From Luteibacter rhizovicinus DSM 16549 (GTDB lineage Bacteria > Pseudomonadota > Gammaproteobacteria > Xanthomonadales > Rhodanobacteraceae): 64,000 nucleotides of DNA. Numbering within the stretch: position 1 is the stretch's first letter; every line of letters starts with the position of its first letter. The translations under genes and the position numbers were made by a program. The notes beneath the pieces were generated by a model. That model was not told where the DNA came from and made no database searches. It saw only the letters and a list, made by a program, of their open reading frames with translations. Below are positions 47,134-55,865 of the stretch, piece after piece. Location: contig NZ_CP017480.1 in NCBI RefSeq assembly GCF_001887595.1, positions 2,019,001 through 2,083,000 of the forward strand, given 5' to 3'.

Positions 47134-48189
47134 ATGACCGACTCATCGGACCTGGCGCGCCTGCGCCGTATCGGCTGGCGCGACCCCGCCCTGCCCGACG
47201 ACCCACGCCGCCTCGCCCGCGTCGTGGCACAGCATCGTGCCGGCTACGAGGTGCACGACGGCTCGGTCGCGTTCAATGCGCAGCCGGCCGGCCACTTCCT
47301 GAAACGTGGCCTCGACCCCTCGTTGCGGCCATCGGTCGGTGATTTCGTCCTCCTCGATCATGCCAACCATCCGGTCATCGAAGAGGTGCTGCCACGGCGT
47401 TCCGTCCTGACCCGCGCCGCAGCCGGCGAGCGCTATGAACGCCAGATCATCGCCACCAACATCGACTACGTGCTGGTGATCACCGGTCTGGACGGTGACT
47501 TCAATCCGTCGCGCATCGAACGTTACCTCACGCTCGTTGAAGGCTCCGGCGCGCGCCCGGTCGTGTTGTTGAGCAAGGCGGACACCGAGGTCGACGTCGA
47601 AGGGGCGGTCACTGCCCTGCGCGAGCGCCTCCCCGGCGATGCCGCCGTGCATGCGATCAATGCGAAAGATCCGAGCACCGTCGCTCTCCTGGCCGAGTAC
47701 CTCGGCCCGGGCTCCAGCGCCGTTCTGGTCGGGTCGTCGGGCGCGGGTAAATCGACACTCACCAATACGCTGCTGGGTGAGGAACGCATGGCGACCGGTG
47801 CGGTGCGCACGCACGATAGCCGCGGCAGGCATACAACGACACATCGCGCACTGCTGAGCTTGCCGACGGGCGGTTGCCTGATCGATACGCCGGGGATGCG
47901 TGAGCTGAAGCTTACTGGCGAAGAGAATCTCGACCTCTTCGCCGACATCGAAACCTTATCGTCGCAGTGCCGCTTCGCCGATTGCGGGCACAGCAACGAG
48001 CCGGGCTGCGCGATTCAGGCAGCGCTAGCCTCGGGCGAACTGTCACCGCAGCGCTGGCGCAATTACCTCAAGCTGCACGACGAACGCGAAGAACAGGCCG
48101 CGACACTGGAAGCACGCCTGAAGCGGAAGGCGGGTCCGAAGCCGGTCGCCAAACCCAAGCGCGGCGAGTGGCGTCGAGGCGACAGCTGA
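47134..48189 (+). CDS. rsgA: Ribosome small-subunit-dependent GTPase A
   Basis: Circularly permuted GTPase that assists late 30S maturation, 351 residues. An OB-fold N-terminal domain is followed by LLSKAD (G4, before G1 because of the permutation), the P-loop GSSGAGKST (about 200-208), THDSRGRHTTTHR (G2) and DTPGMREL (G3). The C-terminal zinc-binding domain includes CRFADCGHSNEPGC, and the tail is lysine-rich. The ATG at 47134 matches family length; an in-frame upstream ATG at 47008 is rejected. CATAAT just upstream may be the -10 element. Confidence 0.94.
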   Translation: MTDSSDLARLRRIGWRDPALPDDPRRLARVVAQHRAGYEVHDGSVAFNAQPAGHFLKRGLDPSLRPSVGDFVLLDHANHPVIEEVLPRRSVLTRAAAGERYERQIIATNIDYVLVITGLDGDFNPSRIERYLTLVEGSGARPVVLLSKADTEVDVEGAVTALRERLPGDAAVHAINAKDPSTVALLAEYLGPGSSAVLVGSSGAGKSTLTNTLLGEERMATGAVRTHDSRGRHTTTHRALLSLPTGGCLIDTPGMRELKLTGEENLDLFADIETLSSQCRFADCGHSNEPGCAIQAALASGELSPQRWRNYLKLHDEREEQAATLEARLKRKAGPKPVAKPKRGEWRRGDS

Positions 48190-48273
48190 CTCACGGATCG
48201 GCCACTCCCCGACATACGTGCTGCTCATCGATTACTAAGTTGCTTTCCTCATCGACGAAACGAGGAAGGCATC

Positions 48274-50796
48274 ATGGCCATGTGTTCGTACGCGCGCGGC
48301 GCGCTCGCCGTCGCATGGTTCGGCGTACTGGCCGCTCCAGTGCGGTCTACCGACTATCCCCACACCGTGGTCATCGATCCGGATGAGGCTTATTCACTGG
48401 GTCGCGGTGACACGATCACGATCGTCGGCCCCGGTGTCGGGCGTGCCATCGAGGTGAGGAAACGCGCTTCGTTCGACGCCTACGAGGTGGACGTCGTCAA
48501 TCGCAGCTCGGGCAATCGTACTCGCCATGCCTACGGGCTACTGGCCTACGGCGAAGCGAGCGCGTTCATCGGCGACAGTCGCATCGTCGGCACCGGCACA
48601 CGGTCGATCGGCGTCCATGCCCAGGACGTTTCCAGGGTCACCTTGCAGAACGTCGACCTGACGATGAGCGCTGCCGACAGCATCGGTATCTCGTCGCGAT
48701 CGGGTAGCCGGGTCACGGCGAATCATGTCGGACTACGCATGGACGGCGACAACGCGATCGGCGTCCTTGCCCGGGGAGCGAACAGTCGGGTCGTCGGATC
48801 CGGCCTTTCGATCGTCCACACGGGGAAACGCAACGGCGCCGCTGCGGCGTTCGAGCTCGCCGATGCCGTCACCCTCAGCGACGGGGCAAGTGTCATTCTC
48901 GGCAAGAGTTCCGTCCTGACGGAACAGCCGGGCGTCAACGCGGTTTCGATCCAGGGCGCGACGTCGGCATTCCATGCATCCGACACGCGGATCGTGGCCG
49001 CGGGTACGGGCTCGACCGCCGTCGCGCTGGCCGGCGGCGTGGCGGCCATCGACGGCGGCGAGGTACGTGGTGTGGGCCATGCGATCCGCGCCGTGCAGGG
49101 ACACCCCGGCGACGTCGCCGTGCGGGTGACGGGTGGGACGACCGTTGTCGGGCGCATCGAGAACGCGGATCAGCTGCTCGCTCTCTCCGCCGATCACAGC
49201 ACGCTTGAGGGCGATATCGTCAGCGCGGGAAGCGGGCCGCTGCGTGTCAGGCTGGACAAATCGTCCTGGCATGGCCGGGGTGAACGACTTGCCGAACTCA
49301 ACATCGCGGATGGGTCGTGGACGGCCACGGGTGATAGTTCGGTGCAACACCTGGCCCTGCTCGGGCGCGCGCAGGTCGCGTTCGACGGCGCCGCGCCAGC
49401 CAGCACACTGCGTGTCGGTACGTTCGCCCATCCTGGCGGCGAGGGTGCCGTAACCCTGCGGACGCGGCTGGATGCCGGCGGAGCCACCGATCAACAGCTC
49501 ACGGACCGCCTTCTGGTGGCCGGTGACGCGATCGGCTCCACGCGCCTGCACATCCTCAATGCGGCGGGGATGGGCGCCGATACATCGCCACTCACGGGCG
49601 AGCCGCGTGCCGCGGACGGTATCAGCGTCGTGCAGGTCGGCGGCAGCGCAGATGCGACTTCCTTCTTTCTCGATGGCGGTTACGTCGCGGCCGGCCCGTG
49701 GCAATACGGTCTCGTGGCCTATGCGCCGGGCACGTCCGATGCCGGGCAACGCCTGCTGGAAGGCAGCGGCAACGATCATTGGGACTATCGCCTGCAAAGT
49801 CGCCGCACCGATGCGTCGGGTCGACCGGTCAACGATGAATCGCCGTCTTCACGTGCACGGCTGGTGCCACAGGTACCGGCATACCTGGTACTTGCCAATG
49901 CGCTCTTCGGCTATGGACGGGCAGCGATGGATGCCTTGCGTCCGGTCGAGCCAGCCGCGGCGCGGGACCCCGCATGGCGCGTCCAGACCTTCGGCGGCCA
50001 CGTGATGTACCAAAGCGGCCTGCCATTCCAGCGCTTCGCCGTGGACTACGTGCGTTCGGATCGCGGCTTGCAGATGGCCGGCGACCTGCTCGCCTGGTCA
50101 TCGGGCGCCACGACGATGCGTGCGGGGCTGGGGCTTTCCACGGGATCCACACGCATCGCTCCGCGTGACGTCGATGGCGCGAGCCGCGCGAGGGCCCAGG
50201 CACGTGGCGTGACGGTCACGTCCGCCCTGACGACCGACGACGGCTGGCACGCCGAGGCGTCCTTCGGCTACTCGGTTTACCGCCTCGACGTGGATACACC
50301 GGCGCGGGGAGAGGTCCTCGGGCGGTTTCGTGCCCATGCGAATGACGCCATGCTGGGCGGCGGCTTTCGTTGGGACACGACGGAACACTTCGTGATCGAG
50401 CCCGCCGTCTCCCTGCTTTGGCAGCGACTGCGCTTCGTCAGCGTCGCCGATCGGGATGGGCTCTTGCTTCGGGGCGGTTCCCCCGAACGTCTCACCCTGC
50501 GCGGTGGCGCGCGAGCCGCCATGCGATTCGAACCGCGTGGCGATGTGCTTGCTGCCTGGTCGCCGTATGTCGACGCCCGCTACGTCGTGACGCGCGGCTC
50601 GGGCGAGTCGATCGATGTATCGGGCGTGCGCCTGGCGACGGGCCGGGCAGGCAAGGGCGCTGATGTGGCGGCCGGCGTTGCGCTGCAGTTTCGCCACGGC
50701 CTGACGGCGTACGCCGATGTCACGGCGCGGATACGCATGGGGCGTGGCGGCGAGTCAGGCATGAGCGCCCGTGCCGGCGTGGTCTATGCATTCTGA
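48274..50796 (+). CDS. Autotransporter, type Va secretion
   Basis: A surface protein of 840 residues. It has a short signal (about residues 1-25), a passenger of about 540 residues made of repeated short strands (beta-helix type; SRIVGTGTRSIGVHAQ, VGLRMDGDNAIGVLARG), a pertactin-like linker and a C-terminal beta-barrel (about 575-840; WRVQTFGGHVMYQ to RAGVVYAF). The terminal Phe is the usual Bam signal. There are no visible protease motifs, so adhesion or biofilm function is likely. GAGGAAGG precedes the ATG. It converges on the Csu pilus operon, only 36 bases away. Confidence 0.9.
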   Translation: MAMCSYARGALAVAWFGVLAAPVRSTDYPHTVVIDPDEAYSLGRGDTITIVGPGVGRAIEVRKRASFDAYEVDVVNRSSGNRTRHAYGLLAYGEASAFIGDSRIVGTGTRSIGVHAQDVSRVTLQNVDLTMSAADSIGISSRSGSRVTANHVGLRMDGDNAIGVLARGANSRVVGSGLSIVHTGKRNGAAAAFELADAVTLSDGASVILGKSSVLTEQPGVNAVSIQGATSAFHASDTRIVAAGTGSTAVALAGGVAAIDGGEVRGVGHAIRAVQGHPGDVAVRVTGGTTVVGRIENADQLLALSADHSTLEGDIVSAGSGPLRVRLDKSSWHGRGERLAELNIADGSWTATGDSSVQHLALLGRAQVAFDGAAPASTLRVGTFAHPGGEGAVTLRTRLDAGGATDQQLTDRLLVAGDAIGSTRLHILNAAGMGADTSPLTGEPRAADGISVVQVGGSADATSFFLDGGYVAAGPWQYGLVAYAPGTSDAGQRLLEGSGNDHWDYRLQSRRTDASGRPVNDESPSSRARLVPQVPAYLVLANALFGYGRAAMDALRPVEPAAARDPAWRVQTFGGHVMYQSGLPFQRFAVDYVRSDRGLQMAGDLLAWSSGATTMRAGLGLSTGSTRIAPRDVDGASRARAQARGVTVTSALTTDDGWHAEASFGYSVYRLDVDTPARGEVLGRFRAHANDAMLGGGFRWDTTEHFVIEPAVSLLWQRLRFVSVADRDGLLLRGGSPERLTLRGGARAAMRFEPRGDVLAAWSPYVDARYVVTRGSGESIDVSGVRLATGRAGKGADVAAGVALQFRHGLTAYADVTARIRMGRGGESGMSARAGVVYAF

Positions 50797-50804
50797 AGGC
50801 GCGC

Positions 50805-50834
50805 CACGGTGGCCACTCGGCACGGTGGCCACTC
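50805..50834. repeat. 16-bp-period tandem repeat between convergent genes
   Basis: CACGGTGGCCACTC occurs at 50805-50818 and again at 50821-50834. The repeat fills the 36-bp gap between the autotransporter and the pilus tip gene and reaches that gene's stop. Confidence 0.75.
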
Positions 50835-51849
50835 AGTAGGTGACGGTGACCTTGATTGTGTCGTTGTAGACCGCGGCCTTGGCCGCGGGCTGTGCCGGAA
50901 CCCGCCCGTACACCGTCATCATCTGCTCACTGCCCGAGCCGGTGCCCGTCGCCGTATCGGTGTCGAGCGTGTCGCCCCAGTGCAGGGTGCGCGACGCATC
51001 ACGAAAGAGGTCGTAGGTGACGAAACCGCTACCGGACGACATGCGGCGTATCGTGCCCGACGCATTCTGTCCGCTATCGAGTCCGACCTGATACGCCGCA
51101 CGGTTGGTGCAGGTCATGCGTACAAGGGATGTCTTGTCGGTCGCCGTTTTCAGCAGGCCGGGCACGCTGCCGAAGTCCAGGTCGGTCGCCGTGCCGACCG
51201 TGCACTTCGCCGCGACGGACGCCGTGACGCCCAGCGACGGCGCGGTCGCCGTGATCGGACCGCCGGTGCCACCGGACTGGCAGGTCGCCGGTGCCACGCC
51301 GAGGCTTAGCAAGGCTTCGTTGTAGCTGTAGGTAAGCGAGTTGCTCGTAAGCGAGCTGGCCAGGGTGGCGGCGTAGCTGCCCGGCGAGAGATTGGATTGC
51401 AGGGCAGGTACGCGGCCGTAGATCGTCACGTTGCCTGACACCACGGCGCCGTTAGACAGGATGCCGATACTCATGTTGAACGTTCGCGCGGTATAGGTGG
51501 CGTTGGTGAGGATGCCCCAGACCGTCGTACGCGTCGAATCCTTATACAGCTGGTATTGCATGCGGTCGCCGCTGGCGTCGATCATCGTGCGCGGTGCGAA
51601 GTTGCCGAGATCGTCGGCGCCCAGGCTGGCGCACGCGGTGATATAGCTGCCGTAGAGGGCGCCCAGAATGCCGTTGTACGTGCAGTTGTAGTTGAGTGTC
51701 GCCGTGGTATCGACGAAGGTCCCCGTCGGATCCACGGCACCGAAGGCGACATTGGTGATGCTGGTGACGGTGCATGTCGTCGTCGCTTCAGCGCGCTGCG
51801 TTGCGCACAGCGCGGCGAAGGCCAGCAGCAGGAGCGCCAGCCATTTCAT
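50833..51849 (-). CDS. Csu-type pilus tip subunit with two spore coat U domains
   Basis: A 338-residue exported protein with a signal (about 1-22), then two SCPU domains (about 25-165 and 185-338). Each domain has paired cysteines and the C-terminal motifs VTIYGRVPA or MTVYGRVPAQ with a final hydrophobic strand (TIKVTVTY). The two-domain form corresponds to CsuE, the tip adhesin of archaic chaperone-usher pili. Its ATG overlaps the usher stop (ATGA). It is the last gene of the operon. Hydrophobic surface attachment is the known role of CsuE in Acinetobacter. Confidence 0.87.
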   Translation of the reverse strand: MKWLALLLLAFAALCATQRAEATTTCTVTSITNVAFGAVDPTGTFVDTTATLNYNCTYNGILGALYGSYITACASLGADDLGNFAPRTMIDASGDRMQYQLYKDSTRTTVWGILTNATYTARTFNMSIGILSNGAVVSGNVTIYGRVPALQSNLSPGSYAATLASSLTSNSLTYSYNEALLSLGVAPATCQSGGTGGPITATAPSLGVTASVAAKCTVGTATDLDFGSVPGLLKTATDKTSLVRMTCTNRAAYQVGLDSGQNASGTIRRMSSGSGFVTYDLFRDASRTLHWGDTLDTDTATGTGSGSEQMMTVYGRVPAQPAAKAAVYNDTIKVTVTY

Positions 51850-54200
51850 GGCATCGTCCGGCAGGTCAGCGGTCCGATCTGCGGTAGATTCCGCGCGCTG
51901 GCGGGATAGGTGAGCGAGGTCTCGCAACGGTGGCCGTCCGGTAGCGTGACGCGCAGTGCCGTACTTCCGTGGAGGTTGTCGAGATAGACCATGCCGTCGT
52001 AACCGACATAGGCCGGCGAGCCGTCACCCGTGTCGACCAGGGCGCCCACCGGCAAGGGCGTGCCGTTCCCGTCGACCAGGATCGCCGACGCGGCGCGCAC
52101 GCGCTTCACCGGAAAGCGCACGACGACGCCGGAGCGGTCGGAGGGCGCGACGATGCTTTCCACGCGCTGCACGCGATCGTCGGCGGGGAGGTCGAGTGGA
52201 TCGATGGCGAGGCGGTTGTCCTGGTAGGCGTTGAGCCTTGAAACCAGGAGCAGTCCGCTGCTGTCGGTGACGCCCGTGCGCCGGTTCTCGAGCAGCACGG
52301 GAATATCCGGCGTGCCTTCGGTGCTGACCAGGGCGAAGGCATCGTCGATGCGACGTGCGGCGAAGGCGTGTCCGCCCATGAGCACGATGGCACCGTTAGC
52401 GTCCGCGTAGCTATAGGACGAGGGCCCGACATTGCTCGCGCCGACGGTCAACTGACCGCGATTGCCGAGCCAGCCCAGCTCGGCCAGGCCGCCGCCGTCA
52501 CTACCGCTGCGTCCCTGCACGTGCCATCCGAATCCGCCGTCACCGTCGACCGGCCGACTCGCATCCGCGGTGACGAACGTCTGGTCGCGATCGCGCTGCG
52601 CCGACACGCTCCAGGTGGTGCGCTGGTCGAGTGACACGGTGACACCGAGGAAGACGCTGCGATCGCTGGATTGGTCGAGGTTCTGGTTATAACTGAGGTT
52701 GACCGAGATGCCCCGGCCGAGATTTCGCAGGACGTACAGGCCGGCGTAGCGCGAGGCCGACTGCCCCGCGTAACGCAGCCGGACGAAGTTCGCGCCGAAG
52801 CTGGATTCGCGTACGTTGAAACCGATCAGCGCACGATCGCTGGCGCGTGGCGGTGGCGATCCATAGTTCGATGCGACGTCCCGGTAGCTCGCGTCGCTGC
52901 GCACGGTATCCAGCGATGCATTCACGTAGCGTCCGGTCCACGCGTAACCGAGCCCGTACTGCAAACCGCCACCGCGAGATCCCGCGATCGACGCATTGAG
53001 GACGCTGGCGCCGGCGGGGTTCCATACGGCGCCTACACCCGCTATCCCGCGTCCGTCGCCCGCTTCGGCGTGACTCTCCAGCGTGAGGCTGTCGCTCAAC
53101 CCATGGCGCCATGTGCCGCTTCCTATCGGCGCGTCGCCGTATCGGAAGGAGGTGATGCCGTAGGCCTCGCGCACGGTTCCCAGTTCCACGGACCAGTCGT
53201 CGAGACCGGCGCGTAGCAGCTGTCGTGCGGAGTAGAAAGGAAACGTCACCGTGCTGCTGCGCCCCAGGGCATCGGTGAGGACGACCTGTGCCTGTCCCGA
53301 CTGATCGACACCCGGCACGGCGGTGAGCTGGAACGGCCCGGCGGGCACCCGTCCGTTGTACTGGCGTATGCCGTCGACATACAGCTCGACGGAGGACGGT
53401 GCGGTTGCCTGGCCGAAGAACTGCGGAAGCGGCGTCGTGATGCGATAGGGCTGCAGGGCAAAGTCGGTACCGAAGCCGATGCCCCCGATGCGCGTCGCGC
53501 GCGTCCAGGAGAGATAACCGGTGAACGTGTCGCCAACCGTCAGCGCCAGCGATTGCGCGGGAAAGGCCAGTCGCCACTGCGTGTCCAGACGCACGGTATC
53601 GCCTTGCCAGCCTTGTCCGGGCGTCTGGTAGCGACGCGTGAGTTCGGTACTGCTCAGGACGCCGAGGCCCTCGCTGAAGGCGCGTAGCTCGGTCAGTGCG
53701 CTGACGTTGCCCAGCCCACCGCCCTGCGCCGCGTAGACGTCGTAGTTGAGCAGCACGCCGGTGCCACTCGTTGGCGGCGTGGCGCTGCGCTCGGCCTTGT
53801 TGAGGATCTGCCGTGGCAGGTTGAGTTGGTCCAAAGGCGCGTCGACGGACACGCGCTGCCGGTTCACGTCATAGGTGTAGTGCAGGCCAGGGATGTCGGG
53901 AAGGCAACGCTCGTCGTCGCCGGGAGGAAGCACGAGTCCGAGCCCGCGCAGATCGGTCGCCGTCGCACAGAGAGCTTCGCCACGACGGGTGAAATGGACG
54001 AGGCGTTCGGTTGCGCTGCCGTTGAGCACGACCTCGAGGTAGAGATCTTCGCCCACGAGACGCTCGCGCGGTTGCACGGTCGCCGGGGGTGGCACGGGAT
54101 CGGTGTCCGTGGCAGAGGCATGCATGGCGGCGGCGTCCAGCACGAGGAGGCTAGCGGCCGTCCGGGTCCACGACCAGCGCCGACTCGGACGTTTCACCAT
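51846..54200 (-). CDS. csuD: Outer-membrane usher, archaic chaperone-usher pilus
   Basis: Assembly platform for the pilus, 784 residues. A signal peptide is followed by an N-terminal domain binding chaperone-subunit complexes, the 24-strand pore with plug (YVDGIRQYNGRVPAGPFQL, SGQAQVVLTDALGRS) and C-terminal domains (DTGDGSPAYVGYDGMVYL, CETSLTYP). The sequence is the FimD/PapC superfamily but shorter, as in CsuD. The start at 54200 overlaps the chaperone gene by 50 bases; a later start would remove the signal peptide. Confidence 0.92.
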   Translation of the reverse strand: MVKRPSRRWSWTRTAASLLVLDAAAMHASATDTDPVPPPATVQPRERLVGEDLYLEVVLNGSATERLVHFTRRGEALCATATDLRGLGLVLPPGDDERCLPDIPGLHYTYDVNRQRVSVDAPLDQLNLPRQILNKAERSATPPTSGTGVLLNYDVYAAQGGGLGNVSALTELRAFSEGLGVLSSTELTRRYQTPGQGWQGDTVRLDTQWRLAFPAQSLALTVGDTFTGYLSWTRATRIGGIGFGTDFALQPYRITTPLPQFFGQATAPSSVELYVDGIRQYNGRVPAGPFQLTAVPGVDQSGQAQVVLTDALGRSSTVTFPFYSARQLLRAGLDDWSVELGTVREAYGITSFRYGDAPIGSGTWRHGLSDSLTLESHAEAGDGRGIAGVGAVWNPAGASVLNASIAGSRGGGLQYGLGYAWTGRYVNASLDTVRSDASYRDVASNYGSPPPRASDRALIGFNVRESSFGANFVRLRYAGQSASRYAGLYVLRNLGRGISVNLSYNQNLDQSSDRSVFLGVTVSLDQRTTWSVSAQRDRDQTFVTADASRPVDGDGGFGWHVQGRSGSDGGGLAELGWLGNRGQLTVGASNVGPSSYSYADANGAIVLMGGHAFAARRIDDAFALVSTEGTPDIPVLLENRRTGVTDSSGLLLVSRLNAYQDNRLAIDPLDLPADDRVQRVESIVAPSDRSGVVVRFPVKRVRAASAILVDGNGTPLPVGALVDTGDGSPAYVGYDGMVYLDNLHGSTALRVTLPDGHRCETSLTYPASARNLPQIGPLTCRTMP

Positions 54201-54885
54201 TGATCCTCGCCTTCACCGTGCCGCCTGCATGCGAAGCGCCTTGCGGCAGACGCCAGCTCATGGTGCTGCCGGGCAGCGCGTAGCCGACCAGGCCGGCGAG
54301 CAGGACGGTGTGTTGTCCTTTCGCGCCGCGCCAGACGAGGTCGGCGATCTGCGCATGGCCGCTTCCCGCATTGCTCACGCGCAGCCTCGGGCCGTCCGGG
54401 GCATCCTCCCAGCTCGCCTGCAGCGTGACCTTCACGGGCGGGTCGCCCACTGGCGCGAGGAAGACCGGGATCGAGTAGCGCAGGACGAACTTCAGTCCCG
54501 GACGGTCGCCGGCATCGATCGGGAGCTCGTCGACGATGACGCGGTACGAGGCCTCGGTCGCCGAGGGCGCGGGCACCTGCCGGATCACGCGAACCATCTG
54601 GCGATCGCCTGGGGCGATGGTCACCATGGGTGGACTGACGACCAGGTCGCGCGAGGGTTCGAGCACGTCCTTGCCGTCGACTTGCGACCAGTGAAAAACG
54701 CGTACCTGCGCGTGTACCGGCTCGCTGCCGGTGTTGGTCAGCCATAGGACGTCCGCCTGTGCGGCGCTGGCCAGTCGCAGGCCGATCGGTGACACCTGAA
54801 GGCCGCTCGCCGATGCGAGGGGCATGAGCAGGAACGCTGCGGCCAGCGCGCAGGCGATTGCCACGCGTCGCGGCCACGGGCACAC
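54151..54885 (-). CDS. csuC: Periplasmic pilus chaperone (CsuC-like)
   Basis: Donor-strand chaperone for the SCPU subunits, 244 residues. It has a signal peptide ending in SASG, then an Ig-like domain starting LQVSPIGLRL, DVLWLTNTGSEPVHAQVRVF, and IAPGDRQMVRVIR, which holds the conserved Arg/Lys and hydrophobic donor strand. The GTG at 54885 lies two bases after the upstream subunit stop; a second GTG 7 codons later is possible. It overlaps the usher gene. The context makes the assignment firm. Confidence 0.9.
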   Translation of the reverse strand: MCPWPRRVAIACALAAAFLLMPLASASGLQVSPIGLRLASAAQADVLWLTNTGSEPVHAQVRVFHWSQVDGKDVLEPSRDLVVSPPMVTIAPGDRQMVRVIRQVPAPSATEASYRVIVDELPIDAGDRPGLKFVLRYSIPVFLAPVGDPPVKVTLQASWEDAPDGPRLRVSNAGSGHAQIADLVWRGAKGQHTVLLAGLVGYALPGSTMSWRLPQGASHAGGTVKARINGETSESALVVDPDGR

Positions 54886-54887
54886 CG

Positions 54888-55391
54888 TCAGTACGTGATC
54901 GTGGCGGTGATGACGTCGGCGTAGCTGCCGGCCGCGAAATTCGTGCTCGGTACGCGGCCGTAGACCGGTACGGTCTGTACGGTACCCGTTCCGGTGCCGG
55001 CATAGATGTTGCCGCCGGTGCCCGTGGTGCTGCCCCATACATCGGCGGCGGTGCGCGAAGCCAGGCGATAGAGCTGGTAGGGCACGAGTGCGGTGCCGCT
55101 GCTCATCTTCCGGCTGTTCACATCGGTACCGTTCTGCCCGTTGTCGAGCGCGATCGTGTACGGCGAGCTCGGCGTGCAATTGACGTTGAGCGCGCCCTGG
55201 TTGTCGACATTGGTGGCCGTAGACGGCGTCGTGCCGAAGTTCACATCGGTCGGCGCGGTGGTGCTGATATCGCACGCGGCGGTGATGGTGATGCGGACAT
55301 TGAAGGTGGTGGTGGCAGTCGCCGCCTGGGCGGCACCCGAGGCGATGCCGGCGCCGATCAGCGCGGATGTGACGAGCAGACGGAATTTCAT
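54888..55391 (-). CDS. Csu-type pilus major subunit (spore coat U domain)
   Basis: The first gene of the pilus operon encodes a 167-residue exported subunit with a signal peptide (ending AAQA-AT) and a single SCPU domain. It has the paired cysteines (AACDIS, VNCTPS), SSPYTIALDNGQNG, and a C-terminal QTVPVYGRVPSTNFAAGSYAD. It corresponds to the shaft pilin of archaic pili. GGAGA stands seven bases before the ATG. Acinetobacter has six genes in csu; the four here match the shorter form common in Xanthomonadales. The promoter must lie between 55392 and the palindromes at 55514-55574. Confidence 0.88.
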   Translation of the reverse strand: MKFRLLVTSALIGAGIASGAAQAATATTTFNVRITITAACDISTTAPTDVNFGTTPSTATNVDNQGALNVNCTPSSPYTIALDNGQNGTDVNSRKMSSGTALVPYQLYRLASRTAADVWGSTTGTGGNIYAGTGTGTVQTVPVYGRVPSTNFAAGSYADVITATITY

Positions 55392-55513
55392 GGCCAATCT
55401 CCAGAGACGTGTACCCGTCGGCTGCAAGGATCAGGGAAGGAAAGTCGTCACACGTGTGAATTCCAGCGCACGCTGCCGTAACGACTTAGCGATGCCGATT
55501 TGGCGCAGCAATC

Positions 55514-55574
55514 TGTCAAGGATGCTTGACATGACCACGTGTCCGCGTCCCCGTGATGTCAAGCGTGCTTGACA
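55514..55574. promoter_or_regulatory. Two 7-4-7 palindromes, probable XRE operators
   Basis: TGTCAAG-GATG-CTTGACA (55514-55531) and TGTCAAG-CGTG-CTTGACA (55557-55574) have identical arms. Their centres are 43 bases apart, four helical turns. Each arm contains TTGACA, so they may overlap -35 elements in both directions. They lie between the divergent pilus operon and the XRE-peptidase-NatAB operon. The small XRE protein encoded 93 bases away is the obvious ligand. Confidence 0.7.
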
Positions 55575-55666
55575 TGTCGCCACAAGCACACGAAGGTTCG
55601 GCATGCCGCACCACGTCGCTTTGCGACTCTTCGCGCCCGCTTTCGGTCGACCCAGGAAGGAGCCGT

Positions 55667-55861
55667 GTGAAAAACACCGTTCGCGAGCTCCGTACCGCGC
55701 TGGGCTGGTCGCAGGCCGATCTCGGCGAGCGGCTCGACGTGTCCCGGCAGACGGTGAACGCAATCGAGACGGGCAAGTACGATCCCAGCCTGCCACTGGC
55801 CTTCAAGATCGCGGCAGTTTTCGCGCTCTCCATCGAATCCATTTTCACGCCCGGGGACTGA
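55667..55861 (+). CDS. Small XRE-family helix-turn-helix repressor
   Basis: A 64-residue DNA-binding protein made of almost nothing but a Cro/C1 HTH: VRELRTALGWSQADLGERLD, then VSRQTVNAIETGKYDPSLPL and a tail with FTPGD. It matches the YozG/COG1476 type, which binds inverted repeats near its own promoter and controls adjacent membrane proteins. The GTG start has AAGGAG five bases upstream; a longer frame begins inside the operator region and is rejected. It starts an operon, with the peptidase four bases after its stop. Confidence 0.88.
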   Translation: MKNTVRELRTALGWSQADLGERLDVSRQTVNAIETGKYDPSLPLAFKIAAVFALSIESIFTPGD

Positions 55862-55865
55862 CGGC

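Noticed and set aside
54151..55275. Chaperone frame extended upstream to 55275
   Set aside because: The extra 130 residues overlap the pilin gene in another frame; the GTG at 54885 with the signal peptide fits the family.
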